A DNA stretch of 64,000 nucleotides, from assembly GCF_000308515.1 (NCBI RefSeq), contig NZ_BAFV01000118.1, positions 1 to 64,000 on the forward strand. The letters are read 5' to 3'. Shown piece by piece: positions 34,221-42,401 of the stretch. The translations under genes and the position numbers were made by a program. The notes beneath the pieces are model-generated. The model did no database searches, was not told the origin of the DNA, and saw nothing but the letters and a program-made list of their open reading frames with translations. Origin of the DNA: Nocardia carnea NBRC 14403 (GTDB lineage Bacteria > Actinomycetota > Actinomycetes > Mycobacteriales > Mycobacteriaceae). Numbering within the stretch: position 1 is the first letter of the stretch; the number at the start of each line of letters is the position of its first letter.

Positions 34221-34283
34221 CTTTGTAAGGAATCTAACGCCCCATCCAGGCAAGCGCAATAAGCATTGCAATCTTTGTAAGGA
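34221..34283 (-). promoter_or_regulatory. Promoter region of the catabolic train with 11-bp direct repeat
   Basis: CTTTGTAAGGA occurs at 34221-34231 and 34273-34283, 52 bp apart (about five helical turns), flanking an AT-rich stretch that also holds ATTGCAATC (34265-34273). This lies 58-120 bp upstream of the first gene and is the likely promoter/operator of the whole train. Confidence 0.5.
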
Positions 34284-34368
34284 TAGTTACGAGCATGGGG
34301 TATCCGCCTGGATACGCGCGCTTTCGACGCCCCCGGAAAGCCGTTGCTACCACCGCGAGCCACAACTG

Positions 34369-34385
34369 GGAGAATATCATTCTCC
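34369..34385. promoter_or_regulatory. Perfect GGAGAAT-ATC-ATTCTCC operator
   Basis: Seven-base arms GGAGAAT (34369-34375) and ATTCTCC (34379-34385) with a 3-bp spacer. The core GAGAAT-N3-ATTCTC is the same as in the perfect palindrome at 50163-50187. It lies 206 bp upstream of the catabolic train and 462 bp before the LLM gene, within a short AT-rich patch. Confidence 0.6.
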
Positions 34386-34846
34386 ATATAGGAAATGTCC
34401 GACTCCGAGGAGATCGCCGCAGCAGCCCCAGCCGCGTAGATCAGGCACTATGCCGGCGATCGGCGGCACACCCCGGCCGGGTCTGCGCCGGCTGCCGGAG
34501 ACTCCGTTCCGGCAGCGTGCCCGGGGCCGGAAGTATGTGCCACTGGACGGATGCTCGCGACCGGCAACGAGCACATCCGCGGCCATCACGGAACCCGGGC
34601 GGCACTCGATGACAGCCGCCCGGCGCCGGGTGGCACCGCGAGGCCGCCGGAAAGGGCGCCGCGTTCCGGGACCGGCCGGACTCGGCGGCAGCGCTCCGCG
34701 ACCAGAACTCCGACTCCCGGCCCCCAGGGCCGACGAGGTCCGCGGCCGCTAGCAGATGACAACCTGCCCGGCTCCGGTGAGATTCGGCCTGATTCCAATT
34801 GCCTCCGGCCGGAATACGAATCGCGGCTCCGCCGGTTGCGGCGGAT
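34386..34846. other. Intergenic region upstream of the second LLM gene
   Basis: About 460 bases with no coding frame that resembles a protein I know. Apart from the operator on its left border I see nothing I can support; a promoter for the LLM gene is presumably here. Confidence 0.4.
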
Positions 34847-35791
34847 ATGGCACTCACCGCACCGATCGGAATCGCGCTCAACCCCCATCCCACCGCAGCC
34901 AATACCGTCGACGATCTGCTCGACCGGGCGCGTTTCGTGCAACGCGCGGGCATCGACCGGGTCTGGTTCGCACAGCGTTTCGACTTCGACTCACTGTCCG
35001 TCGCCGCCGCGGTCGGCGCCGCGGTGCCGGGGCTGCATATCGGCACCTCGGTGGTGCCGATCAATCCGCGGCATCCACTTGTTGTCGCAAGTCAGGCACA
35101 AACCGCCCACGCCGCCAGTCACCGTCGCTTCACCCTCGGGCTCGGCCTCGGCGCGCGAGCTCTGGAAGAACCCGCGTTCGGGGTGCCCACCGACCGTCCG
35201 ATCCGCCGGCTGCGGGAGTATCTGACCGTCCTACGCTCGGTACTCACCACGGGAACCGTCGATTTCACCGGCGAAACACTCACCGCCGCACCACCGCTGC
35301 CCGCGGCGGTGGCCGGCGGCGACGGACCGGATATCGTCGTGGCCGCCATGGGCCCCCAGGCGCTGGCCGTATCCGGTGAACTCGCCGACGGAATCGTGCC
35401 CTTCCTGGCCGGCCCCCGCGCCCTCGCCGGCGATATCGTGCCGCGGGTCGAAAAAGCCGCGCGGGCCGCCGGCCGTCCCCGGCCCCGGGTGATCGCGGGA
35501 GTTCCGGTGGTGGTGACCGCCGACCCCGGCCGGGCACGTGCGGAGGCGGCCGAACGGATGTCGTTCTACGACGCGATCCCGTCCTATCGTTCGGTGCTGG
35601 AACGAGAAGGCGTCGCGACCGCGGCCGAACTGGCGGTGATCGGCACCGAAGCCGAGGTCGAGGCACAGCTACGCCGCTATGTCGACGCGGGCGCCACCGA
35701 GTTGCTGATCACCCAGACCGACCTCGGCGGCGATGAGGACGAACGGGCCACTTGGCGCTTCCTCGGAGCGCTGGGTGGCATCACGGGATGA
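34847..35791 (+). CDS. LLM-class (luciferase-like, probably F420-dependent) oxidoreductase
   Basis: 314 residues. 'IGIALNPHPTAANTVDDLLDRARFVQRAGIDRVWFAQRFDFDSL' opening, 'VVPINPRHPLVVASQAQT' and 'RRFTLGLGLGARALEEPAFG' are typical of the TIGR03564-like F420 group; 'IVVAAMGPQALAVSGELADGIVP' forms the phosphate site. Substrate unknown. ATG 34847 begins the conserved region; no strong ribosome site. Its stop lies in the same frame as the truncated regulator downstream. Confidence 0.9.
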   Translation: MALTAPIGIALNPHPTAANTVDDLLDRARFVQRAGIDRVWFAQRFDFDSLSVAAAVGAAVPGLHIGTSVVPINPRHPLVVASQAQTAHAASHRRFTLGLGLGARALEEPAFGVPTDRPIRRLREYLTVLRSVLTTGTVDFTGETLTAAPPLPAAVAGGDGPDIVVAAMGPQALAVSGELADGIVPFLAGPRALAGDIVPRVEKAARAAGRPRPRVIAGVPVVVTADPGRARAEAAERMSFYDAIPSYRSVLEREGVATAAELAVIGTEAEVEAQLRRYVDAGATELLITQTDLGGDEDERATWRFLGALGGITG

Positions 35792-35857
35792 ACTCGTCGC
35801 CGGCCCATCGGCCCGCCCCGCCGATCGGCGGGCACCGACGCCCCTGGGCCGCCGGCG

Positions 35858-36307
35858 TTGGATGTGCTGGGCTGGAATTCGGCGTGGGAGGATTTCGCAC
35901 TACCACTGGGGTTGCTGGATCACCGGTACGACGTGAACCTGGCCCGGTACGTCTACTCCCATCCGCAGGCCCGGCGGATGCTGCGCAACTGGGCCGAGGC
36001 CGCCGATACCTTCGCCGAATTACTGCGCCGCGCCACGCTGCGCCGCCCCGGCGACGCGGTCCTGCGCGACACCGTCACCATGATGCGCCGGAATCCCGAT
36101 TTCGCGGCCCGCTGGCGACCGCAGGGTGCGGGCCTGCCCGTATCCAAGGTCCTGCGGTTCGATCATCCCGAACTAGGCGATGTCGACATCCCGGTCGAAA
36201 TGCTGGATAGCGATGCGGAACAGAGTCTTGTCATCTGGCTGGCCGATCGATCCGCCGTCGCAGGGCCGGGTCTGCGCCTCGTACCTCCGCAAGCCGCGGG
36301 AGAGTAA
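35858..36307 (+). pseudogene. N-terminally truncated MmyB-like regulator (ligand-binding part only)
   Basis: 150 codons from a TTG: 'LDVLGWNSAWEDFALPLGLLD', 'NLARYVYSHPQARRMLRNWAEAADTFAELLRRA', 'VLRFDHPELGDVDIPVEMLDSDAEQSLVIWLA'. This is the MmyB-type ligand-binding (PAS-like) domain that normally follows an XRE HTH of about 80 residues. Upstream in the same frame only 22 codons remain before the stop of the LLM gene, and no HTH is present in any frame. It looks like the remains of a regulator whose 5' part was deleted, with the junction close to the LLM stop. Expression as a small protein is possible but there is no good start or ribosome site. Confidence 0.7.
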
Positions 36308-36559
36308 CGCGCGACCGGCAGTAGCGGTGCCCGCGGCGGAGCGCCCGCCCCGGCAGCGCAGCGGCACCACGGACAGCCGACCACAGACTCCGCCGAAAAG
36401 CATGCGCTCCCCCGTTTTCTCCGATTCGATCTCGATCAGATCATCGAGGCCGAAACCAGCGCAGCTCGGGCCCACCGGGTACCGGCGCCCGCATATCCGC
36501 GGCACCCTACAGTGGGACCATCTCGGTGTAATCGTTACAGCCACCGGCGAAGGAGTGGA

Positions 36560-37201
36560 ATGCCACGGGAACTGGCCGATCTACCGTTCGCACCATGGCT
36601 GGAACCGGTCGGCGATCTGGATGTCGAGCGTGAGTACGATTGCGCCCGGTTCGAGGATATGGTTCTGGCCGAACCCGATCTCCGCAGTACGGTGTTCGGC
36701 CAGTGTGCCTTCCGCTCGGTGCATATCGACCACGGTGTGGCCGGTGGTGCCCGGTTCGCCGATGTCTGGCTGCACGGTGTCCGGTTCACCGGTACGGATA
36801 TGCCGGACGCCGCGTGGATGGACGCGGAGGTGATCGATGGGGCCTGGTCGGGAGTGGAGTCCAGTGGTGCCGAACTGCGCCGGGTGGTCTTCCACAATTG
36901 CAAACTGGACTCGGTGAACTTCCGGAATGCCCGGTTGACCAAGGTCCGTTTCGTCGATTGTGTGCTGCGGCATGTCGATTTCGGTAGCGCGAAGCTCTCG
37001 GAAGTGAGCTTCCCGGGTTCCGAGGTGTCGGCGTTGACGGTGCGCAACGCCCAGCTGAAGAAGGTCGATTTCCGGCGTGCGCACAGTATCGGTATCGCCG
37101 ACGGGGTGGAATCGTTGCGCGGTGCGCTCGTCACACCGGGCCAGCTGCTGGACCTGGCGCCGACTCTTGCCGCGGCGGTCGGACTCGTCGTCGAGGAGTG
37201 A
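36560..37201 (+). CDS. Pentapeptide-repeat protein
   Basis: 213 residues. The middle (about 25-180) is a run of A(D/N)LxX-like units such as 'GARFADVWLHGVRFTGTDMPDAAW', 'NCKLDSVNFRNARLTKVRF' and 'DFGSAKLSEVSF', which build a right-handed quadrilateral helix. Some such proteins mimic DNA and protect gyrase (Qnr/MfpA type), but most have unknown function; I see no specific MfpA feature. AGGAG just upstream supports ATG 36560. Convergent with the TetR gene, 3 bases apart. Confidence 0.88.
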   Translation: MPRELADLPFAPWLEPVGDLDVEREYDCARFEDMVLAEPDLRSTVFGQCAFRSVHIDHGVAGGARFADVWLHGVRFTGTDMPDAAWMDAEVIDGAWSGVESSGAELRRVVFHNCKLDSVNFRNARLTKVRFVDCVLRHVDFGSAKLSEVSFPGSEVSALTVRNAQLKKVDFRRAHSIGIADGVESLRGALVTPGQLLDLAPTLAAAVGLVVEE

Positions 37202-37204
37202 GCC

Positions 37205-37765
37205 TCAGCGGGTGACCGCGCGGGCGACCGTGCGCGCGATCTCGTCGTCGTCGAGGCCGCTGTCCTGGATCAGCGCGTGGGACAACACCGTGCGCACCAC
37301 CACCTCGGCCGCTCGGCGCGGAGACAGGGCGAGCGCTGCCTCGTCACCGGCCGCGACGAACGGTTCGGCGAAGGCAGCCACGGATTCGACCAGATTCAGC
37401 CGTGCTCCGTCGTGTGCGATGGCCAGGGTGAGCAACCAGCCGGGTTCGTGCATCCGGAGGTAGTTGAACGCGCGGTGGCCGCGTAGGTAGTTGAGCGCGA
37501 AAAGCGTTGCTGCCCGGACGACTTCGGCGGCGTCGGCGGTGATGTCGATCGCGGTGAACGCGGCGGCCACCATCTTTGCCACCTCATAGCGGCCCACGGC
37601 GGAAACGAGCCCGTCCTTATCTCCGAATTCTCGATAGGCGGTGGCACGCGAGACCCCGGCGCGCGCGGCGACGGCACCGTGGGTGAGTCCGTCCAAACCG
37701 CTTTCCGCGATGAGCGCGACCGCGGCTTCCAGCAGCTCGTCCGACGATCGGGTGGAAGAGGTCAT
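37205..37765 (-). CDS. TetR-family transcriptional regulator
   Basis: 186 residues. HTH 'SDELLEAAVALIAESGLDGLTHGAVAARAGVSRATAYREFGDKDGLV' at residues about 8-55, helical C-terminal domain. AAAGG precedes ATG 37765. The gene is divergent from the flavin monooxygenase-reductase fusion, and a long perfect palindrome lies between them, so it very probably represses the fusion gene and itself. The inducer may be the substrate of the fusion enzyme. Confidence 0.92.
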   Translation of the reverse strand: MTSSTRSSDELLEAAVALIAESGLDGLTHGAVAARAGVSRATAYREFGDKDGLVSAVGRYEVAKMVAAAFTAIDITADAAEVVRAATLFALNYLRGHRAFNYLRMHEPGWLLTLAIAHDGARLNLVESVAAFAEPFVAAGDEAALALSPRRAAEVVVRTVLSHALIQDSGLDDDEIARTVARAVTR

Positions 37766-37813
37766 GTGCCTTTCTACCTCGGGATGCGGTGACGGGGGTT
37801 GCCTCACCCAGCC

Positions 37814-37845
37814 TACTGAGACTAATTTGATAATCAGTCTCAGTA
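37814..37845. promoter_or_regulatory. TetR operator between TetR and monooxygenase-fusion genes
   Basis: TACTGAGACT (37814-37823) and AGTCTCAGTA (37836-37845) are perfect 10-bp arms around a 12-bp AT-rich spacer. The gene starts lie 49 and 57 bp away, and the spacer could hold the -10 elements of both promoters. Confidence 0.75.
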
Positions 37846-37901
37846 CGGTGCCGCGCACGCCGAAGCCCTGGGATTTCGGGACAATGACGACGGAGGCACA
37901 G

Positions 37902-40406
37902 GTGGCGAGGACCGGAAAGACAGCGGCTCGCGGCCGGGCGGTGGTACTGGGCGCGAGTATGGCCGGTCTGCTGGCAGCCCGGGCGCTGGCCGAGCATTTC
38001 ACGGAGGTCGTCGTGCTCGAACGCGACGATCTGTCGGCCCCCGGGGACCGCCGGGGAGTTCCTCAGGGCCGTCACGTCCATGCACTGCTCGCCCGGGGGC
38101 GACTCGTCCTCGAGGAGCTGTTCCCGGGCATCACTGCGGAACTACTCGCCGACGGCGCCGTCGAATGCCGTTCGCTGACCGAGATGCGGATGACCGTGGC
38201 CGGCCACACGCTGCGTCAGGCCGATGCCGGATTCTCCCTACTCCAGGCCAGCCGCCCGTTTCTCGAATGGCGGGTCCGCGGCCGAGTCCGTGCGCTCCCC
38301 GGGGTGGAACTGGTCGACAACACCACTGTTGCCGGACTGCTCTTCGACACCGGCCGCGCCCGGGTCACCGGCGTGTGCACAGCCGACGGGCGGGAATTCG
38401 ACGCCGACCTGGTGGTGAGCTGCCTGGGCCGGCACGGTCCGATCAACGACTGGCTGGCCGAGCTCGGTTACGAGCGACCCGCGGAGCAGGGTGTGCGGAT
38501 CGATATGAAGTACGCCAGCCGGTACGTGCGGTTACCGCCCCGTTCGGTCGGCGGTGACAAGGAGATCGTGATCGCGAACCAGAACCCGGCCCGGGGGCTG
38601 GCCCTGTTCGCGGTGGAGGACGGCGCGCATATCCTCACACTGATCGGCTACGGCAGCGACCACCCGCCCACCGATCCGGACGGATTCTGGCGTTTCGCCG
38701 CCTCGGTGGCGCCCCCGGATGTGCGGGAGGCGCTGGTGGGCGCAGAGGTCCTCAGCGATATCGCCACCTACCGGTATCCGGCCAACCAGCGGCGACGCTA
38801 CGAACGCCTGACCAGATTTCCGGACGGACTACTCGTGCTCGGCGACGCGGTATGCAGTTTCAGCCCCGCATTCGGGCAGGGAATGACCGTTTCGGCGCTG
38901 CAGGCGCTACAACTGGGCAAAGTACTCGCCGCCGGCGACCACAACCTGCGCCGCCGGTATTTCCGCGCCGTCGCCCGGGCGATCGACGACGCCTGGCGGA
39001 TCACCGAGTTGTTCGATCTGGCTATGCCGCAAGTGGATTCGGCGGGCCGGGGACCGCTGCGGGCGCTCGGCGCGCTGGCCGGGGCCGCCATGGCCGTCGG
39101 GGAGCGCGACGCGGCGATCGGCACCCGCATCGCCCGGATAGCCGGCCTGCTGGACCGTCCGGAGACGATGTTGCGGCCCGAACCGGCAGGACGCGCCGCG
39201 CTCGCCGTGGGCACGCTCGCAGCCGCGGCCGCGTTCCGGCCCCCCCGTGATCGGAAACCACGGCCCCTGTTCGATCCCCTGCCGCACGGCCCCGCCCGCG
39301 GTTTCCATCGGCTGGTGGTGCGTTCGGTGGTCCGCGATACCGAAGACAGTGCGATCGTCGAGTTCGATATCCCCGCGCACCTGCGCAGCCGATTCACCTA
39401 CACCGCCGGACAGCATCTGGTGATCCGCGGAACCCGCCGCGGCGAACCGGTTCGCCGCAGCTACTCACTGTGCGATGCCCCGGATTCGGGCCGGGTGCGG
39501 ATCGCCGTGAAACGGCAAGCAGGTGGCGCGTTCTCGTCCTATGTCCTCGACGAGCGCATCACCGGGTCGGCGTTGTATGTTGCCGAACCGTCGGGGCTTT
39601 TCACCCCCGAACTCGACCCCGCCGCCCGTAACGAGTACGCGGCGGTCGCCGCCGGTTCCGGGATCACCCCGATCGTCTCGATCATCGCCGCCGTACTCGG
39701 GACCGAACCGGACAGTGTTTTCACGCTGTACTACGGCAGCCGCGACCGCGCCGGCATCATGCTCGCACCGTCCGTGCGCGAGTTGTGCCACCGCTACCCC
39801 GGGCGGCTCCGGGTCGTTCACCACCTGTCCCGGCAACGGCCGCGAAAAGCGCAGGATTCCGGCGTGCAGTACCGGCACGGGCGGATGACGGCATCCGATA
39901 TCGCCCGGCAGCACGCCGACCGCTGGTTTCTGTGCGGGCCGAAAGCACTGGTCAGCGAAACCATGGATGCCTTACGGGCACGCGGTGTTCCCGGATCGCG
40001 AATCCGGGTGGAACTCTTCGACACCCGCACGCCGGATCGGCCGCAGACCGCCGCCGAAGCCGCGACCAGCCGGGTCACCCTGACCGGTTACGGCGAACCC
40101 CTGGAGTTCGGTATGCCGCGGCACCGGACGATCCTCGACGCCGCACTCGACGAGCGTGAAGACCTTCCGTACTCCTGCCTCGGTGGCTCCTGCGGAACCT
40201 GCCTCGCCGTCGTCGCCGACGGGCACGCCGAAATGGACCCCGATCCCCTGATGGCGATCACCGGCGACGAGATCGCGCGCGGTCAGGTTCTCGCCTGCCG
40301 GGCACGGCCGGTGACCGAGCAGGTCACACTGCGTTTCGGAGCCGGCCCGGCCGACGAGCCACGGACGCCGGATTCGGCCCCCGGCTGGTCTCGGATCACC
40401 CCGTAG
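37902..40406 (+). CDS. Three-module fusion: FAD monooxygenase - FAD/NAD(P)H reductase - [2Fe-2S] ferredoxin
   Basis: 834 residues. Residues about 10-425 are a PHBH-like/GR2-fold FAD protein ('VVLGASMAGLLAARAL', 'GDAVCSFSPAFGQGMT'). About 460-720 is a ferredoxin-reductase module with flavin motif 'RRSYS' (518-522), 'AGSGITPIVSI' and 'FLCGPKALV' for NAD(P)H. About 740-825 is a plant-type ferredoxin with Cys759, Cys764, Cys767 ('CLGGSCGTC') and Cys799. The last two modules resemble PaaE/KshB-type reductases. Electrons could flow NAD(P)H to FAD to FeS to the hydroxylase flavin or to another oxygenase such as the Rieske protein at 30.3 kb. GGAGG five bases before GTG 37902 decides the start over ATG 37884. 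Confidence 0.9.
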   Translation: MARTGKTAARGRAVVLGASMAGLLAARALAEHFTEVVVLERDDLSAPGDRRGVPQGRHVHALLARGRLVLEELFPGITAELLADGAVECRSLTEMRMTVAGHTLRQADAGFSLLQASRPFLEWRVRGRVRALPGVELVDNTTVAGLLFDTGRARVTGVCTADGREFDADLVVSCLGRHGPINDWLAELGYERPAEQGVRIDMKYASRYVRLPPRSVGGDKEIVIANQNPARGLALFAVEDGAHILTLIGYGSDHPPTDPDGFWRFAASVAPPDVREALVGAEVLSDIATYRYPANQRRRYERLTRFPDGLLVLGDAVCSFSPAFGQGMTVSALQALQLGKVLAAGDHNLRRRYFRAVARAIDDAWRITELFDLAMPQVDSAGRGPLRALGALAGAAMAVGERDAAIGTRIARIAGLLDRPETMLRPEPAGRAALAVGTLAAAAAFRPPRDRKPRPLFDPLPHGPARGFHRLVVRSVVRDTEDSAIVEFDIPAHLRSRFTYTAGQHLVIRGTRRGEPVRRSYSLCDAPDSGRVRIAVKRQAGGAFSSYVLDERITGSALYVAEPSGLFTPELDPAARNEYAAVAAGSGITPIVSIIAAVLGTEPDSVFTLYYGSRDRAGIMLAPSVRELCHRYPGRLRVVHHLSRQRPRKAQDSGVQYRHGRMTASDIARQHADRWFLCGPKALVSETMDALRARGVPGSRIRVELFDTRTPDRPQTAAEAATSRVTLTGYGEPLEFGMPRHRTILDAALDEREDLPYSCLGGSCGTCLAVVADGHAEMDPDPLMAITGDEIARGQVLACRARPVTEQVTLRFGAGPADEPRTPDSAPGWSRITP

Positions 40407-40417
40407 CGGCGCGGGCA

Positions 40418-41362
40418 CTAGCGGGCCACGGTCTCCAGCACGGCCGTGGTGGCGTCGGCGACGGCCTGGTTGCTCGGGGCAGCCATGGGGTAGCCGATGG
40501 TCGAACGGCTGAAGATGACCAGGACGACCGAGGTTCCGGTGGGGCTCCACACCACACCGGCATCGTTGACGGTGCCGTAGGCGCCGGTACCGGATTTATC
40601 GGCCGCGACCCAGCCGACCGGCAAGCCTTCGCGCATCCGCTCACCCGAGGTGACGCTCGAACGCATCCAACCGGTGAGCATGCGCCGGTGTTCGGGGATC
40701 AGCGCATTGCCGAGGACCAGCCGGTGCAGGCCACCGGCGAACGCGGCGGGCGTGCTGGTATCGCGGGTGTCGCCGGGCAGGGCTTCGTTGAGTGCGGGTT
40801 CCCAGCGGTCCAGCCGGGTCTCGGTATCGCCGAGCATGCGCGCCAGCGCGGTGACCGCGGGCGGGCCGCCGATCCGGCGCAGGATGAGGTTGGCGGCCGT
40901 GTTGTCGTTGCGTACGAGGGCCGCTTGGCACAGGTCGTACCAGCTGAGGGTTTCACCGACTCGGTAGCTGGTGGTCGGTGACGCGATCACGATGTCCTCC
41001 TGCAGGATCGGCACCTGCTCGTTCAGGTCCACTTCCCCGCGTTCGGCGAGACGCAGCAGCGCGGCGACCGCATACACCTTGAAGGTGGAAGTGAGGGCGA
41101 ACCGGTCCGCGGCATTCCACTCGAAGGTCCGCGCGCCCGTCGGGCTGTAGGCGGCGATGCCGAACAGCACATCGTGGCGTTCCTGGATCTCCATCAGCGT
41201 ATTGCTGAGGTCGGCGACGGCCGGCGGGCTGATCGTGGCCGGTGCCGAAGTGCTGGGCTCGCTCGGATCGGAACCGCATGCGGTGACGGCGAACGCGGTG
41301 ACAGCCAGTACGGCCGCCAGCGATCGGCGCGGGACGCGAAATTCGGATCGGATCGGTTTCAC
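40418..41362 (-). CDS. Class A beta-lactamase, lipoprotein, with Asn in the SDN motif
   Basis: 314 residues. Lipoprotein signal ending 'FAVTAC' (Cys29). Active-site S92xxK95 ('STFK'), 'RNDN' (152-154 at the SDN position, Ser130 of class A replaced by Asn), Glu188 in 'EPALNE' (Glu166 and omega loop), and 'KSG' (K256, KTG box). The fold and three motifs are those of a working penicillinase; the Ser130-to-Asn change is unusual because that Ser relays protons during acylation. GTG 41362 starts the signal peptide; ribosome site is poor. Divergent from a LysR gene, an AmpR-like arrangement. Confidence 0.92.
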   Translation of the reverse strand: MKPIRSEFRVPRRSLAAVLAVTAFAVTACGSDPSEPSTSAPATISPPAVADLSNTLMEIQERHDVLFGIAAYSPTGARTFEWNAADRFALTSTFKVYAVAALLRLAERGEVDLNEQVPILQEDIVIASPTTSYRVGETLSWYDLCQAALVRNDNTAANLILRRIGGPPAVTALARMLGDTETRLDRWEPALNEALPGDTRDTSTPAAFAGGLHRLVLGNALIPEHRRMLTGWMRSSVTSGERMREGLPVGWVAADKSGTGAYGTVNDAGVVWSPTGTSVVLVIFSRSTIGYPMAAPSNQAVADATTAVLETVAR

Positions 41363-41525
41363 ATCGGCAGCACACACGGGTCCGTGTCCGGTCGCCAATA
41401 TCCGACACTCCCACACACGATACGCATCAGATATATCTGCAGGTAACCGGCGGTTTCGGTCTGCGAAACCCGCGCTGAAACCGCAGTTGGACGGTGGACG
41501 GCCGGGACGCTGGTTCAATATGGCT

Positions 41526-42401
41526 ATGGACCTCATCCGCCACCTCGGCTATTTCGTCGCCATCGCGGACGAGGGACATTTCGGACGCGCGGCCACGGTT
41601 CTCGATATGACCCAGCCGCCACTGTCCCAGGGATTACGGCGACTGGAGACCCAGCTCGGGGTCGAACTCGTGCACCGTACCCGGCAGGGCGCGGTACTCA
41701 CGGCGGCCGGCCGGCAACTCCTGCCGCGGGCCCGGCTGCTGGTCGACGACGCGGCTCGGCTGCTGGCCGAGGCGCAGCGGATCGCCCGAACCCGCGGCAC
41801 CGTGCACTGGGGCGCCACCACAGCGCTCGCCGACCGGATCCTCACCGCCTGCGTGACCGCGCTACGCACCGAGAAGAACAGCGGTGATGCCGTGTCCACC
41901 ACGGTGGCCGCCACCGTAGACCTGGTATCGGCGGTGCGGTCGGGATTGTGCGATGTGGCGGTGATCGAACATCCGGCACTGGTCGACGGTGTGGAGGCCA
42001 GGCCGGTGGTGAAACTACCGCGCTGGATCGTGGTGCCCGCCGAACATCGCAGCGCCGCCACCGAACGCCCCGTGTTCCCGATGCTCGCCGACCTCACCTA
42101 TGCGGCGTATCCACGCGCCGCCAATCCCCCGGCCTCCGATACGGTCCGGGACCTATTGCGCGAGCGGGGACTCGACGCGCCGACGATCACCGTGCACGAC
42201 GATCGCTCGATACTCGCCGCAGTGGCCGCCGGGACCAGTTTCGGTCTCACCACCACCCCACCGTCCGATATCCCCGGTGTCGCCTGGCTGCGGATGGCAC
42301 CGCAGGCGGTGGCGTTGCGCTGCCGAGTGATCCACCGCGCGGATGCCGAAGAACAGGCCGACGCCTTGGACAGCGTGCTGTACCGGGAACGAGTACGGTG
42401 A
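41526..42401 (+). CDS. LysR-family regulator (AmpR-like position)
   Basis: 291 residues. N-terminal winged HTH 'DLIRHLGYFVAIADEGHFGRAATVLDMTQPPLSQGLRRLE' and a periplasmic-binding-protein-like effector domain ('VDLVSAVRSGLCDVAVIEHPAL', 'AAVAAGTSFGLTT'). ATG 41526 and ATG 41520 are both possible. Divergent from the beta-lactamase lipoprotein, whose start is 163 bases away, and overlapping the next gene by 4 bases (GTGA). It probably controls both beta-lactamase-type genes in response to a cell-wall or beta-lactam signal. Confidence 0.92.
   Translation: MDLIRHLGYFVAIADEGHFGRAATVLDMTQPPLSQGLRRLETQLGVELVHRTRQGAVLTAAGRQLLPRARLLVDDAARLLAEAQRIARTRGTVHWGATTALADRILTACVTALRTEKNSGDAVSTTVAATVDLVSAVRSGLCDVAVIEHPALVDGVEARPVVKLPRWIVVPAEHRSAATERPVFPMLADLTYAAYPRAANPPASDTVRDLLRERGLDAPTITVHDDRSILAAVAAGTSFGLTTTPPSDIPGVAWLRMAPQAVALRCRVIHRADAEEQADALDSVLYRERVR

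Noticed and set aside
34300..34315. GTATCC-GCCT-GGATAC inverted repeat
   Set aside because: Short arms, GC-rich surroundings and no second copy; kept out of the operator list in favour of the adjacent GAGAAT palindrome.
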